Part shown: one piece after another, positions 28,704 through 40,260 of the stretch | Layout of the letters: the number at the start of each line of letters is the position of its first letter | How positions within the stretch are numbered: the first letter of the stretch is position 1 | Source of the DNA: Streptococcus rubneri | Lineage (GTDB): Bacteria > Bacillota > Bacilli > Lactobacillales > Streptococcaceae | DNA length: 64,000 nt | Assembly (NCBI RefSeq): GCF_004785935.1 | Contig: NZ_SRRP01000002.1 | Coordinates: 143,616 to 207,615, forward strand | Direction of reading: 5' to 3' | The notes under the pieces: model-generated | The model's input: the letters and a program-made list of their open reading frames with translations, nothing else | Told to the model about the DNA's origin: nothing | Database searches by the model: none | Program-made: the position numbers and the translations under genes

Positions 28704-30553
28704 AGACACATATCAGCTTGTCTGTTGATTGTTTATTAAACGAAGATAGCTATGCTATTCCTCTATATCAGAGAAATTTTTCTTGGACTTATGATGAGAT
28801 TGAACAATTATTGAACGATGTAGCAGATGCTTATCAAGAAAAGAGAGACAATTACTATATTGGAACATTAGTTGTCAATGAAGAGAATGGTCTTTTCAAA
28901 ATTATTGATGGTCAACAACGAACAACAGCACTTAATTTAATTGCTTTGGTTTTGAAAAATGAGTTTGATTGTGACAGATTAGAGGCGGTTCATTTAACTT
29001 TCCCAGCTCGGAGAAGATCAAATGAGAATATTCAAAAACTATTTATCAATGAAAAAATTTCTGAGGACGATGAAAATGAATTAACTATAGGTTACAGACA
29101 TGCTAAAGATGCCTTGAAAAAAGTGCTAGGAGAGCGCCAACTTGAACCTCAGCCCTTCGTTGATTATCTTTTTAATAAAGTCATCATTTTTCGAAGTATA
29201 CTTCCTAAAGATTTGAATTTGAATCTTTATTTTGAACGTTTTAACTCTCGAGGTGAACAACTAGAAGCTCATGAAATCCTTAAGGCACAAATGATGTCTA
29301 AATTTGGTGCAGATCAAGAAATGGCACAAAAATTTGCGAGAATCTGGGATGCCTGTGCAGAGTTTGATAAGCCGGTATTAAAAGCTTTTCAAATCCGAAG
29401 CAGACCAAATAATACTAATGAAGAGGGAGAGAAAATTTTTGGAGAAAAATTTAATACCTTCAAATTGGAAAGTGTATTTGAGAAAATAAGTGTAAAAAAA
29501 ATTGAGCAACGGAGTTTACTAGATGCAATTACTCAGACAAAATATGAAAGCAGTATCTTAGTAAATTATGGAGCAGATATTTCAAATTATACGACTGTAA
29601 TTGATTTTCCAACGTTTTTGCTTCAAGTTTTTTTTATCATGGAAGGAAGTAATGAAACTACATTTGATGATAAAAAATTATTGAAAATTTTTGAAATTGA
29701 ACGACGAGATAGAGAATGGGTCCAACAATTTGGGCAACTACTTCTGACTATGAAGCATATATTTGATACGCTTATCGTAAAAAATGTCCAATTAGAAAAT
29801 GAAACAGAATGGCAAATAAAACGAGGTCAGTATGAGACATATCAACGAAATGAAAATGGAGGATGGAAATATGTTCGAATTAATTTTCAAAAAAACACTT
29901 TTGACAATTTACATAAAAATATTATCCACCTCCAATCCATGTTTGCTGTGACCTTTACTGCCAATCGTGATAGTCGTTGGTTATATGAGATCTTACAATT
30001 TCTCTACAAGCATATTGAAGAGTTAAATCAAGCAGAATTTGCTAGTCTGTTTAAGGATTTTCTTGAGAAAATGGCTGTGAGATATGCTGAGGGAAGATTG
30101 TTCACCGAGGAAGATATTATTAAGAAATATGGTGACATTCCTGTTTATGCATTTAATTTTATTGATTACATCTTATGGAAAAATCGTGAAGAGTTAGGAA
30201 GGAAGTATAAAGGTGTTAAATTTGATCATTTCAAATTTGCTTATCGTCGTTCCATAGAGCATTGGTTCCCACAACATCCAAATAGTGATGAAAAAATTGA
30301 GAAAATGGATGATCAATTCTTACACTCTTTTGGGAACCTTTGTATCATTACAGATAGTCAAAATTCAAAATTTGGAAATTTAGTCCCGAGTGCAAAATAT
30401 AAACAGTGGGAAGGAATTTTTGATCGTCAGAGTCTAAAGTTACAAATAATGGCTAATATAACAGAAAAAACTAAATGGGAATCATATCAAATAAAAGGAC
30501 TTGAAAAAGAAATTTTACCTATGGTCAAAAGATTCATAGAAAGTAAGTCATAA
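28697..30553 (+). CDS. DUF262-DUF1524 protein B (GmrSD/SspE-like putative HNH nuclease)
   Basis: A 618-aa protein with N-terminal DUF262 (I-P-L-Y-Q-R-N-F-S-W near 16-25; I-I-D-G-Q-Q-R-T-T near 69-77) and a C-terminal DUF1524-like block near 520-570: S-I-E-H-W-F-P-Q-H followed by L-H-S-F-G-N-L-C-I-I-T-D-S-Q-N-S-K-F-G-N. That is the His...Asn arrangement of the His-Me finger nuclease. In GmrSD and SspE the DUF262 part hydrolyses NTP and gates the nuclease toward phage or modified DNA. Substrate here is unknown. It forms an operon with the preceding DUF262 gene and ends in a terminator. Confidence 0.78.
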   Translation: MVETHISLSVDCLLNEDSYAIPLYQRNFSWTYDEIEQLLNDVADAYQEKRDNYYIGTLVVNEENGLFKIIDGQQRTTALNLIALVLKNEFDCDRLEAVHLTFPARRRSNENIQKLFINEKISEDDENELTIGYRHAKDALKKVLGERQLEPQPFVDYLFNKVIIFRSILPKDLNLNLYFERFNSRGEQLEAHEILKAQMMSKFGADQEMAQKFARIWDACAEFDKPVLKAFQIRSRPNNTNEEGEKIFGEKFNTFKLESVFEKISVKKIEQRSLLDAITQTKYESSILVNYGADISNYTTVIDFPTFLLQVFFIMEGSNETTFDDKKLLKIFEIERRDREWVQQFGQLLLTMKHIFDTLIVKNVQLENETEWQIKRGQYETYQRNENGGWKYVRINFQKNTFDNLHKNIIHLQSMFAVTFTANRDSRWLYEILQFLYKHIEELNQAEFASLFKDFLEKMAVRYAEGRLFTEEDIIKKYGDIPVYAFNFIDYILWKNREELGRKYKGVKFDHFKFAYRRSIEHWFPQHPNSDEKIEKMDDQFLHSFGNLCIITDSQNSKFGNLVPSAKYKQWEGIFDRQSLKLQIMANITEKTKWESYQIKGLEKEILPMVKRFIESKS

Positions 30554-30578
30554 GAATTGCCTTGATCATTAATTTAAA

Positions 30579-30620
30579 AAGGCTATTGTATATCCAATAG
30601 ATTTACAGTAGCCTTCTTTT
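30579..30620 (+). terminator. Terminator of the DUF262 pair
   Basis: AAGGCTA (30579-30585) pairs with TAGCCTT (30609-30615) over an inner hairpin CTATTG/CAATAG, followed by a T-run. It overlaps the promoter of the toxin-antitoxin genes. Confidence 0.75.
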
Positions 30621-30630
30621 TTGTTATAAT
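30602..30630 (+). promoter_or_regulatory. Toxin-antitoxin promoter
   Basis: TTTACA at 30602-30607, 17-nt spacer, TATAAT at 30625-30630; the -35 and spacer lie in the 3' arm of the preceding terminator. Confidence 0.75.
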
Positions 30631-30654
30631 AATTAATAGAAAGAAGGTGAGAAT

Positions 30655-30918
30655 ATGTCAAAGACGAGCATGAGTATTCGTTTGGATAGTGAGGTTAAGG
30701 AGCAGGCCCAGCTAGTGTTTAATCATTTAGGGATGGATATGACAACAGCTATCAACATTTTCCTTCGTCAGGCTATCCAATATCAGGGCTTACCTTTTGA
30801 TGTTCGATTAGACGATCATGGGAAGTTGCTCCAAGTCGTAACGGATGTAGAGCAAAATCGGAATATGAGTCAACCCTTTGAATCAGTCTCAGACTTGATG
30901 GAGGACCTGCGTGCTTAA
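30655..30918 (+). CDS. RelB/DinJ-family antitoxin
   Basis: An 87-aa protein with an N-terminal ribbon-helix-helix (S-M-S-I-R-L-D-S-E-V-K-E-Q-A) and the D-M-T-T-A-I-N-I-F-L-R-Q-A-I block typical of RelB/DinJ antitoxins. It should neutralise the YafQ-like toxin and bind its own promoter at about 30602-30650. Ribosome site AGAAGGTGAG precedes ATG. It overlaps the toxin gene by 8 nt, the usual coupled arrangement. Confidence 0.92.
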   Translation: MSKTSMSIRLDSEVKEQAQLVFNHLGMDMTTAINIFLRQAIQYQGLPFDVRLDDHGKLLQVVTDVEQNRNMSQPFESVSDLMEDLRA

Positions 30919-31189
30919 GATTCGTTATCATAAACAGTTTAAAAAAGATTTTAAGTTGGCAATGAAGCGTGGTTTGAAGGCAGACTTGTTAGAAGAAGTT
31001 TTGAATTTTCTGGTTCAAGAAAAAGAACTTCCTGTCAGATATCGTGACCATCAATTGACTGATTCCAAGCATTTCCAAGGTGTTCGGGAGTGTCATATCC
31101 AGCCGGATTGGCTTTTGGTTTACAAAGTAGATAAGGATGAATTGATTTTAAACTTGCTGAGGACAGGAAGTCACAGTGATTTATTTTGA
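30911..31189 (+). CDS. YafQ-family mRNA interferase toxin
   Basis: A 92-aa RelE-superfamily toxin starting at GTG inside the antitoxin gene. The residues that make E. coli YafQ active are all in register: His47, His62, Asp66, Trp67 and His88 (D-H-Q-L, E-C-H-I-Q-P-D-W and R-T-G-S-H-S-D-L-F). It is predicted to cleave mRNA on the ribosome, so the module looks intact. Confidence 0.93.
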   Translation: MLKIRYHKQFKKDFKLAMKRGLKADLLEEVLNFLVQEKELPVRYRDHQLTDSKHFQGVRECHIQPDWLLVYKVDKDELILNLLRTGSHSDLF

Positions 31190-31226
31190 TTGATTCAACG
31201 ATCCTTGCTCGGTTTGAGGTTGGCTA

Positions 31227-31922
31227 ATGATAGAAAAGAAAAAAAGAGCAACACCCTGGAAGTCAGGGAAAGTCGTTTCCATTCGCCTACGGAATGGTGT
31301 CTATGTCTTAGCACAAATGGTGCGAGAGCCCTATCTGGTATTTTTTAACTATTTTAAGGAGGAAAATAGCTGGAAGGAAGTGACCTTGAAAGAGGAGAAT
31401 ATTCTCTTTTGTAAAGCAGTCACTCGTCAGTTTCTACGCTATAGTCCTGTAACGATTATCAAAGATCTTGCCCCTCTCTTAGATTATCGGTTACCCAAAG
31501 AATGGATTTATAGCCATATGGGAGGGCATCCGATTACGGTTTCGGTGAAGGGACGGGAGCGCCAAGTAGCTGGTTTTGGTCATCGGCTTTCCTTGGTTCA
31601 GGCGGATAAGGATAGTGGCCAACCAGAGGATAATCCTCTAATGGGACTCTTCCAAGCCTATATCCTACCAAATATCCAAGAGCAAGATTGGGAGCGGGTC
31701 GGTCAGGCTGAGCTCATGTCACTTGAAGTCTTTCCGACACTCAATGAACGTCTTTATCTCTGCTTTCTCTACGGGAAAAATGTGAATCCAGAGCTAGATA
31801 TCTCTTTGGGAAAGCCCCTGCCCGATGATTATGAAACTTATCTCGATATTCTTACCAACAGCCCAGAGGCAAGACGCCTTTATCTAGGTGAAGAGGATGC
31901 TAAGAAAGGAATAAAACGATGA
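31227..31922 (+). CDS. Uncharacterised protein, possibly Imm26-like
   Basis: A 231-aa protein. The N-terminal ~100 residues (K-V-V-S-I-R-L-R-N-G-V-Y-V-L-A-Q-M-V, then L-V-F-F-N-Y-F) resemble the beta-barrel start of Imm26-type immunity domains, which begin with a G-D-V-x-x-I-P-L..G-x-Y-A-x-G-x-V pattern; this is a weak match. The C-terminal part has no motif I recognise. It lies 37 nt after the toxin and shares ATGA with a 49-codon gene, so the two form a small operon. No toxin of the polymorphic type is adjacent. Confidence 0.55.
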   Translation: MIEKKKRATPWKSGKVVSIRLRNGVYVLAQMVREPYLVFFNYFKEENSWKEVTLKEENILFCKAVTRQFLRYSPVTIIKDLAPLLDYRLPKEWIYSHMGGHPITVSVKGRERQVAGFGHRLSLVQADKDSGQPEDNPLMGLFQAYILPNIQEQDWERVGQAELMSLEVFPTLNERLYLCFLYGKNVNPELDISLGKPLPDDYETYLDILTNSPEARRLYLGEEDAKKGIKR

Positions 31923-32068
31923 GAGTAAAAATATTTGCAGAAGATAAACCTGCTCAAAAAACATTTAATTATCAATTAGAGCTAGATACTGATACCATTT
32001 TAAAAGTAACTGGCCTGGTCTGCGCCACTGTGGTGGTAGCAAACCTCTTGTCACTCTTAAAGGATTAA
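31919..32068 (+). CDS. Small membrane protein (49 aa)
   Basis: ATG 31919 overlaps the TGA of the preceding gene (ATGA). The product has a polar start (M-R-V-K-I-F-A-E-D-K) and one hydrophobic C-terminal segment (V-T-G-L-V-C-A-T-V-V-V-A-N-L-L-S-L-L) ending K-D. Translational coupling and a clean transmembrane helix support a real gene. Function is unknown; it ends 18 nt before pepS. Confidence 0.5.
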   Translation: MRVKIFAEDKPAQKTFNYQLELDTDTILKVTGLVCATVVVANLLSLLKD

Positions 32069-32086
32069 TATAGAAAAGGATTGAAA

Positions 32087-33328
32087 ATGGTTTTACCAAA
32101 TTTTAAAGAAAACTTAGAAAAATACGCAAAATTGTTGGTTGCGAACGGCATCAACGTGCAACCTGGCCACACCTTGGCTTTGAACATCGATGTGGAGCAA
32201 AGAGAATTGGCCCACTTGATCGTGAAAGAAGCCTATGCCTTGGGGGCGCATGAAGTGATTATCCAATGGGCAGATGACTTCACCAACCGGGAAAAATTCC
32301 TCCATGCACCGATGGATCGCTTGGACAATGTACCAGACTACAAAATTGCTGAGATGAATTACCTCTTGGAACACAAGGCAAGTCGCTTAGGTGTGCGCTC
32401 GTCCGATCCAGGTGCCTTAAACGGCGTCGATGCAGAGAAACTTTCTGCTTTTGCCAAGGCTTTGGGCATGGCCATGAAACCAATGCGCATCGCCACTCAA
32501 TCCAACAAGGTCAGCTGGACCGTTGCTGCGGCAGCAGGTTTAGAATGGGCGAAAAAGGTCTTTCCAAATGCGGTTAGCAACGAGGAAGCAGTTGATCTCC
32601 TGTGGGATCAAATCTTCAAGACTTGCCGGGTGTACGAAGAAGACCCAGTCAAGGCTTGGGAAGAACATGCAGCCATTCTCAAGAGCAAGGCAGATACACT
32701 CAATAAAGAACAATTCTCAGCCCTTCATTACACAGCACCAGGCACCGATTTGACTCTTGGCTTGCCGAAAAATCACGTTTGGGAATCTGCCGGAGCTATC
32801 AATGCTCAAGGCGAAGGCTTCTTGCCAAACATGCCAACTGAAGAAGTCTTCACAGCCCCTGACTTTCGTCGTGCTGAAGGTTATGTAACATCTACAAAAC
32901 CACTTAGTTACAATGGGAACATTATCGAAGGCATCAAAGTGACCTTTGAAAATGGAGAAATCGTAGATATCACAGCTGAAAAGGGTGATCAAGTCATGAA
33001 AGATTTGGTCTTCAAAAACAAGGGAGCGCGTGCCTTGGGAGAGTGTGCCCTCGTACCAGATCCAAGCCCAATTTCACAGTCAGGCATCACCTTCTTTAAC
33101 ACCCTCTTCGATGAAAATGCCTCTAACCACTTGGCTATCGGGGCAGCCTATGCAACCAGTGTAGAAGGTGGCGCAGAATTTACAGAAGAAGAACTCGAAG
33201 CAGCTGGCCTCAACCGCTCAGACGTCCACGTCGACTTCATGATTGGCTCAAACCAAATGGATATCGACGGCATCCGAGAAGACGGTACCCGCGTCCCAGT
33301 CTTCCGCAACGGAGATTGGGCAATATAG
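32087..33328 (+). CDS. pepS: Aminopeptidase PepS (M29 family)
   Basis: A 413-aa cytoplasmic metallo-aminopeptidase of the M29/AmpS-PepS family, which removes N-terminal residues (arginine and aromatics preferred in S. thermophilus PepS). The start is ATG 32087, 6 nt after AAAGGA; TTG 32081 is too close to it. The metal-binding C-terminal region includes G-E-C-A-L-V-P (about 320), F-F-N-T-L-F-D-E-N-A-S-N-H-L-A-I-G (about 338-354) and D-V-H-V-D-F-M-I-G. A repeat element follows instead of a plain terminator. Confidence 0.96.
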   Translation: MVLPNFKENLEKYAKLLVANGINVQPGHTLALNIDVEQRELAHLIVKEAYALGAHEVIIQWADDFTNREKFLHAPMDRLDNVPDYKIAEMNYLLEHKASRLGVRSSDPGALNGVDAEKLSAFAKALGMAMKPMRIATQSNKVSWTVAAAAGLEWAKKVFPNAVSNEEAVDLLWDQIFKTCRVYEEDPVKAWEEHAAILKSKADTLNKEQFSALHYTAPGTDLTLGLPKNHVWESAGAINAQGEGFLPNMPTEEVFTAPDFRRAEGYVTSTKPLSYNGNIIEGIKVTFENGEIVDITAEKGDQVMKDLVFKNKGARALGECALVPDPSPISQSGITFFNTLFDENASNHLAIGAAYATSVEGGAEFTEEELEAAGLNRSDVHVDFMIGSNQMDIDGIREDGTRVPVFRNGDWAI

Positions 33329-33600
33329 GGAGCAGGACAGAAATCAGTAACTCGAAGAGTTTGATTTCTACCTCGCTTTTCGGTTTTAAGGCTCGGGCAA
33401 AAAAGGTCCACCGGACCTTTTTAGTCCCCCCACCCAGTTGATTAGGAAGAGGGCCTTGCTCCGCAATCCCTATCCGCCACTTCAAAACAGTGTTTTGAGC
33501 CATCAACGACTGCGCCGAGAGATAGAAATCAGGTACTCAGAGCCTTTGTTTTTAGAATACATCAATAAAGAGTTTGGTTTTAAGAGCCAAGCTCTTTTTT
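33329..33600. repeat. Intergenic repeat-like element (copy 2)
   Basis: Contains the same ordered blocks as 7474-7620: GGACAGAAAT near the start, CACCCAGTTGATTAGGA, and CATCAACGACTGCG. An inner hairpin AAAAAGGTCC/GGACCTTTTT (33408-33422 region) is inserted relative to copy 1, and AAACAGTGTTTT is another small palindrome. A GAGATAGAAATCAG stretch near 33519-33532 repeats the left end. No ORF here is convincing. It ends with AAGAGCCAAGCTCTTTTTTT, which can act as a terminator. Confidence 0.5.
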
Positions 33601-33678
33601 TGTCCGCTAGTTTTAATGAAATATAGGGATAAAATTTTATAGCTTCTTCTCTTAATTAAAGAACTTTTCAAAGAAGCC

Positions 33679-33707
33679 TTGACGGGGGGACTCTTTCTAG
33701 ATAGACT
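33679..33707 (+). promoter_or_regulatory. strH promoter
   Basis: TTGACG at 33679-33684, 17-nt spacer, TAGACT at 33702-33707. The predicted start site falls inside the cre-like site just downstream. Confidence 0.7.
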
Positions 33708-33710
33708 GGA

Positions 33711-33724
33711 AGTAAGCGTTTACA
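33711..33724 (+). promoter_or_regulatory. Probable CcpA (cre) site at the strH start site
   Basis: AGTAAGCGTTTACA matches the TGWAANCGNTNWCA consensus at 13 of 14 positions. Position over the transcription start predicts repression in glucose. Confidence 0.7.
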
Positions 33725-33739
33725 CAAAACAAATTTTAG

Positions 33740-37312
<3,573 letters not shown>

Positions 37313-37326
37313 TCAGCCCCCCGATT

Positions 37327-37382
37327 GAACTAAGTTTTTCTATTTTCCAGAGATGGAAAAGGAAAGACTTGGTTCTTTTTTT
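37327..37382 (+). terminator. strH terminator
   Basis: GAACTAAGT pairs with ACTTGGTTC, with an inner TTTTCC/GGAAAA stem, followed by a T8 run. Confidence 0.88.
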
Positions 37383-37422
37383 GACTTCAAAACTGTACCC
37401 GGACAGTCATGGCTTTTCTGCC

Positions 37423-37451
37423 TTGTTCAGCTTGGATGAACTTGATAAAAT
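37423..37451 (+). promoter_or_regulatory. truA promoter placed for a leaderless transcript
   Basis: TTGTTC at 37423-37428, 17-nt spacer, TAAAAT at 37446-37451. The -10 box ends 6 nt before the ATG, so transcription should begin at or next to the start codon; no Shine-Dalgarno is present. Confidence 0.55.
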
Positions 37452-37457
37452 AAAAAC

Positions 37458-38207
37458 ATGACACGATATAAAGCAACTATTTCTTACGATGGAACGCTAT
37501 TTGCAGGTTTCCAAAGGCAACCGCATGCGCGTAGTGTACAAGAAGAAATCGAGAAGACCTTAAAGCGTCTCAATCAAGGAAATCCCGTGACCATCCATGG
37601 CGCGGGCCGGACGGATGCAGGCGTCCATGCCCTTGGGCAGGTCATCCATTTTGATCTCCCTCAGCCACGAGATGAGGAGAAGCTCCGCTTTGCTCTGGAT
37701 ACCCAAACTCCAGAGGATATTGACTTTATTCGGGTGGAGCAAGTAGCAGATGACTTTCACTCACGCTACCAGAAGCACAGCAAGACCTATGGATTCATCG
37801 TGGATTATGGTCGCCCTAAGAACCCCATGATGCGCCACTATGCAACTCCCTATCCCTACCCTTTGGATGTGGCCAAGATGCAAGTAGCCATCCAAAAGTT
37901 GGAGGGAACCCATGATTTCACTGGCTTCACTGCTTCGGGTACCAGTGTGGAAGACAAGGTTCGTACGATTACAGAGGCTCGCTTGGTTGAGGACGCGGCA
38001 AATCATCGCCTTCTCTTTACCTTTTCAGGTAATGGCTTTCTCTACAAGCAAATCCGCAATATGGTGGGAACCTTGCTAAAGATTGGCAATGGACGAATGC
38101 CGGTGGAGCAAATTGACTTGATTTTAGAAAAAAAGGACCGCAATCTAGCAGGTCCGACAGCAGCGCCAAATGGCTTATATTTAAAGGAGATTCGGTATGA
38201 GCAATGA
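37458..38207 (+). CDS. truA: tRNA pseudouridine synthase A
   Basis: A 249-aa enzyme modifying U38-40 of tRNA anticodon stems. The catalytic Asp lies in [11 protein letters not shown] near residues 49-59 and the C-terminal R-N-M-V-G-T-L-L block is present. It starts directly after a -10 box with no ribosome site and overlaps the next gene by 11 nt, so the truA-pdxK-ECF-DUF436 genes form one tight operon. Confidence 0.96.
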   Translation: MTRYKATISYDGTLFAGFQRQPHARSVQEEIEKTLKRLNQGNPVTIHGAGRTDAGVHALGQVIHFDLPQPRDEEKLRFALDTQTPEDIDFIRVEQVADDFHSRYQKHSKTYGFIVDYGRPKNPMMRHYATPYPYPLDVAKMQVAIQKLEGTHDFTGFTASGTSVEDKVRTITEARLVEDAANHRLLFTFSGNGFLYKQIRNMVGTLLKIGNGRMPVEQIDLILEKKDRNLAGPTAAPNGLYLKEIRYEQ

Positions 38208-38958
38208 ATTGATTCTAGCTATTTCAGGAAATGATATTTTTAGTGGAGGAGGTCTTCACGCAGACCTTGCGACCTATACGACTAACAAACAGCATGGTTT
38301 TGTAGCAGTGACTTGTTTGACAGCCATGACCGAGAACGGTTTTGAAGTGCTTCCAGTGGATCCGACGACCTTTGCTCAACAGCTCAGCTCTCTCAAGGAT
38401 GTTCCTTTTTCTGCTATTAAACTCGGCCTCTTGCCAAATGTTGAAGTGGCAGATTTAGCCCTGGACTATGTCAAAGCCCATGCAGGTATCCCTGTGGTGC
38501 TGGATCCGGTCTTGGTCTGCAAGGAAACCCATGATGTGGAAGTGTCAGCCCTTCGAGACGAATTGATCAAGTTCTTCCCTTATGTGACCATCATCACACC
38601 AAATTTACCAGAGGCTGAGATCTTGACCCAAAGCAAGATTCAATCGCTCGATGATATGAAGGAGGCTGCTCGTAAGCTCCATGAATTGGGAGCAGAGACT
38701 GTCGTGGTCAAAGGGGGCAATCGCCTCAACCAAGAAAAAGCCATCGATGTCTTTTATGACGGACAAGACTTTACCGTCTTCGAAGAAGATGTTTTAGAAA
38801 AGAATAATACAGGAGCTGGTTGTACCTTTGCGTCTAGTATTGCAAGTCAGTTAGTTCAAGGGAAGGCAACGTTAGAAGCTGTCGAGGCTTCAAAAGCTTT
38901 CGTCTACCAAGCCATTCAAAAATCAGATCAATATGGAGTAGTTCAATATGACCAATAA
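38197..38958 (+). CDS. pdxK: Pyridoxine/hydroxymethylpyrimidine kinase (PdxK/ThiD family)
   Basis: A 253-aa ribokinase-fold kinase: N-terminal [14 protein letters not shown] substrate block, P-N-L-P-E-A near 130 and the anion-hole motif N-N-T-G-A-G-C-T-F near 203-211 with the family's conserved Cys. Such proteins phosphorylate pyridoxal/pyridoxine or HMP. The ECF substrate-binding subunit encoded by the overlapping next gene suggests vitamin B6 salvage; a thiD role is the alternative. Confidence 0.85.
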   Translation: MSNELILAISGNDIFSGGGLHADLATYTTNKQHGFVAVTCLTAMTENGFEVLPVDPTTFAQQLSSLKDVPFSAIKLGLLPNVEVADLALDYVKAHAGIPVVLDPVLVCKETHDVEVSALRDELIKFFPYVTIITPNLPEAEILTQSKIQSLDDMKEAARKLHELGAETVVVKGGNRLNQEKAIDVFYDGQDFTVFEEDVLEKNNTGAGCTFASSIASQLVQGKATLEAVEASKAFVYQAIQKSDQYGVVQYDQ

Positions 38959-39418
38959 ACGTACCCAAGTAATCGCCCGCTTAGCTATTTTAACCGCCTT
39001 GACAGTTGTGCTAGGCTATTATACCAAGTTGCCAACTCCGACCGGGATGGTGACCTTGCTGGATCTAGGCGTCTATTTCACTGCCTTTTATTTGGGGCGC
39101 AAAGAAGGAGCTGTGGTCGGTGGTCTCGGTGCTTTTCTGTTGGATTTGGTCTCTGGCTATCCTCAATGGATGTTCTTTAGTCTCCTGTTTCACGGAGCTC
39201 AAGGCTACTTTGCTGGCTTTAAAGGGAAAGCCCGTTACATCGGTCTGCTTTTAGGGACAGTTATCATGGTAGGTGGGTATGCCCTTGCTTCAGCGCTCTT
39301 TTTAGGAAACAACTGGGGCCCAGCATTAGCGGAGATTCCTCATAATCTGGTTCAAAACTTCGTTGGGATGGCTCTGGGATATGCTCTGTATCATTTTTTA
39401 CCAAAGAAGGGAAATTAG
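38948..39418 (+). CDS. ECF transporter substrate-capture subunit (probably vitamin B6)
   Basis: A 156-aa membrane protein with about five to six hydrophobic segments, starting with the basic A-R-L-A-I-L-T-A-L-T-V-V-L-G-Y-Y and carrying the S-component pattern L-D-L-G-V-Y-F-T-A-F. It should bind a vitamin and dock to the shared EcfAAT energising module encoded elsewhere. It overlaps the kinase gene by 11 nt; uptake and trapping by phosphorylation of one vitamin is the natural reading, pyridoxine or HMP. Confidence 0.82.
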   Translation: MTNKRTQVIARLAILTALTVVLGYYTKLPTPTGMVTLLDLGVYFTAFYLGRKEGAVVGGLGAFLLDLVSGYPQWMFFSLLFHGAQGYFAGFKGKARYIGLLLGTVIMVGGYALASALFLGNNWGPALAEIPHNLVQNFVGMALGYALYHFLPKKGN

Positions 39419-39421
39419 AGG

Positions 39422-39985
39422 ATGGAGTTAGAGCAATTAAAAAGGGAAACCCAGGAGATTTTGCTGGATCTTCTATCCAAGGCTAATCTGCGTCAGGGGC
39501 AGATCTTTGTGTTAGGATTGTCAACTAGTGAAGTGGCCGGTGGCAGTATTGGCAAGAACTCGAGTCTGGAGATAGGCCAAGCCATTGTGAAAACTATCTT
39601 GGATACCCTAACTCCCAAAGGAATCTATTTAGCGGTTCAAGGATGTGAGCATCTTAACCGCGCTCTGGTGGTCGAACGCGAACTGGCAGAGAAAAAAGAT
39701 TTAGAAATCGTCAATGTTTTACCGACTCTTCATGCAGGGGGGGCAGGCCAAGTTGCAGCCTTTAGCTACATGACAGATCCAGTTGAAGTTGAATTTATTA
39801 CAGCCCAAGCTGGCCTAGATATTGGTGATACCTCTATTGGGATGCATGTCAAGCACGTGCAAGTACCTGTTCGTCCGGTTTTGAGAGAGCTGGGTGGGGC
39901 TCATGTGACGGCTTTAGCCAGTCGTCCAAAATTAATCGGTGGGGCGCGTGCTTCTTACCAAGAAGATCCGCTTCGTAAATCCTAA
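39422..39985 (+). CDS. DUF436 / TIGR01440 family protein
   Basis: A 187-aa conserved Firmicute protein of unknown function. Family signatures seen: [14 protein letters not shown] near 33-46 and [10 protein letters not shown] near 103-112, with G-I-H or G-M-H-V-K-H late. Four nt after the ECF gene, so it is co-transcribed with B6 salvage in streptococci; function remains unassigned. Confidence 0.9.
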   Translation: MELEQLKRETQEILLDLLSKANLRQGQIFVLGLSTSEVAGGSIGKNSSLEIGQAIVKTILDTLTPKGIYLAVQGCEHLNRALVVERELAEKKDLEIVNVLPTLHAGGAGQVAAFSYMTDPVEVEFITAQAGLDIGDTSIGMHVKHVQVPVRPVLRELGGAHVTALASRPKLIGGARASYQEDPLRKS

Positions 39986-39991
39986 GATTGA

Positions 39992-40022
39992 AAAACTGAC
40001 TCAACGAAGGAGTTGTTTTTTT
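39992..40022 (+). terminator. Probable terminator after the truA operon
   Basis: A weak stem AACT..CAAC/GTTG..AGTT arrangement followed by nine T. The T-run is strong, the stem is short. Confidence 0.5.
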
Positions 40023-40049
40023 TCAATCCATCGATTCAGCTATAAGGGG

Positions 40050-40077
40050 AATAAGGACGAAAGAAGTAGTCCTTATT
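40050..40077 (+). other. Hairpin upstream of tig promoter
   Basis: AATAAGGAC pairs perfectly with GTCCTTATT over a 10-nt loop. There is no T-tract, so it is not a clear terminator. The rest of 40023-40195 shows no gene. Confidence 0.4.
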
Positions 40078-40195
40078 CAGTCCAATCAGGGGTCATACAC
40101 GGATGATTTGAAAGTGGTTCACCATAAACGTGTGGATTGGCCTAAGAATTGGCTATTCCTAGTCAAAAAGGAATCAAAGCAGATTGCCCAAAAAC

Positions 40196-40223
40196 TTGCA
40201 TTTTCGAAGTTTTATGGTAAAAT
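40196..40223 (+). promoter_or_regulatory. tig promoter
   Basis: TTGCAT at 40196-40201, 16-nt spacer, TAAAAT at 40218-40223. Confidence 0.65.
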
Positions 40224-40260
40224 TATAAGGAATGACTATATTATTTTAAGGAGAGACAGA

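Noticed and set aside
40108-40260. N-terminal extension of trigger factor
   Set aside because: It crosses the promoter and lacks similarity to the family start; ATG 40261 has a proper ribosome site.
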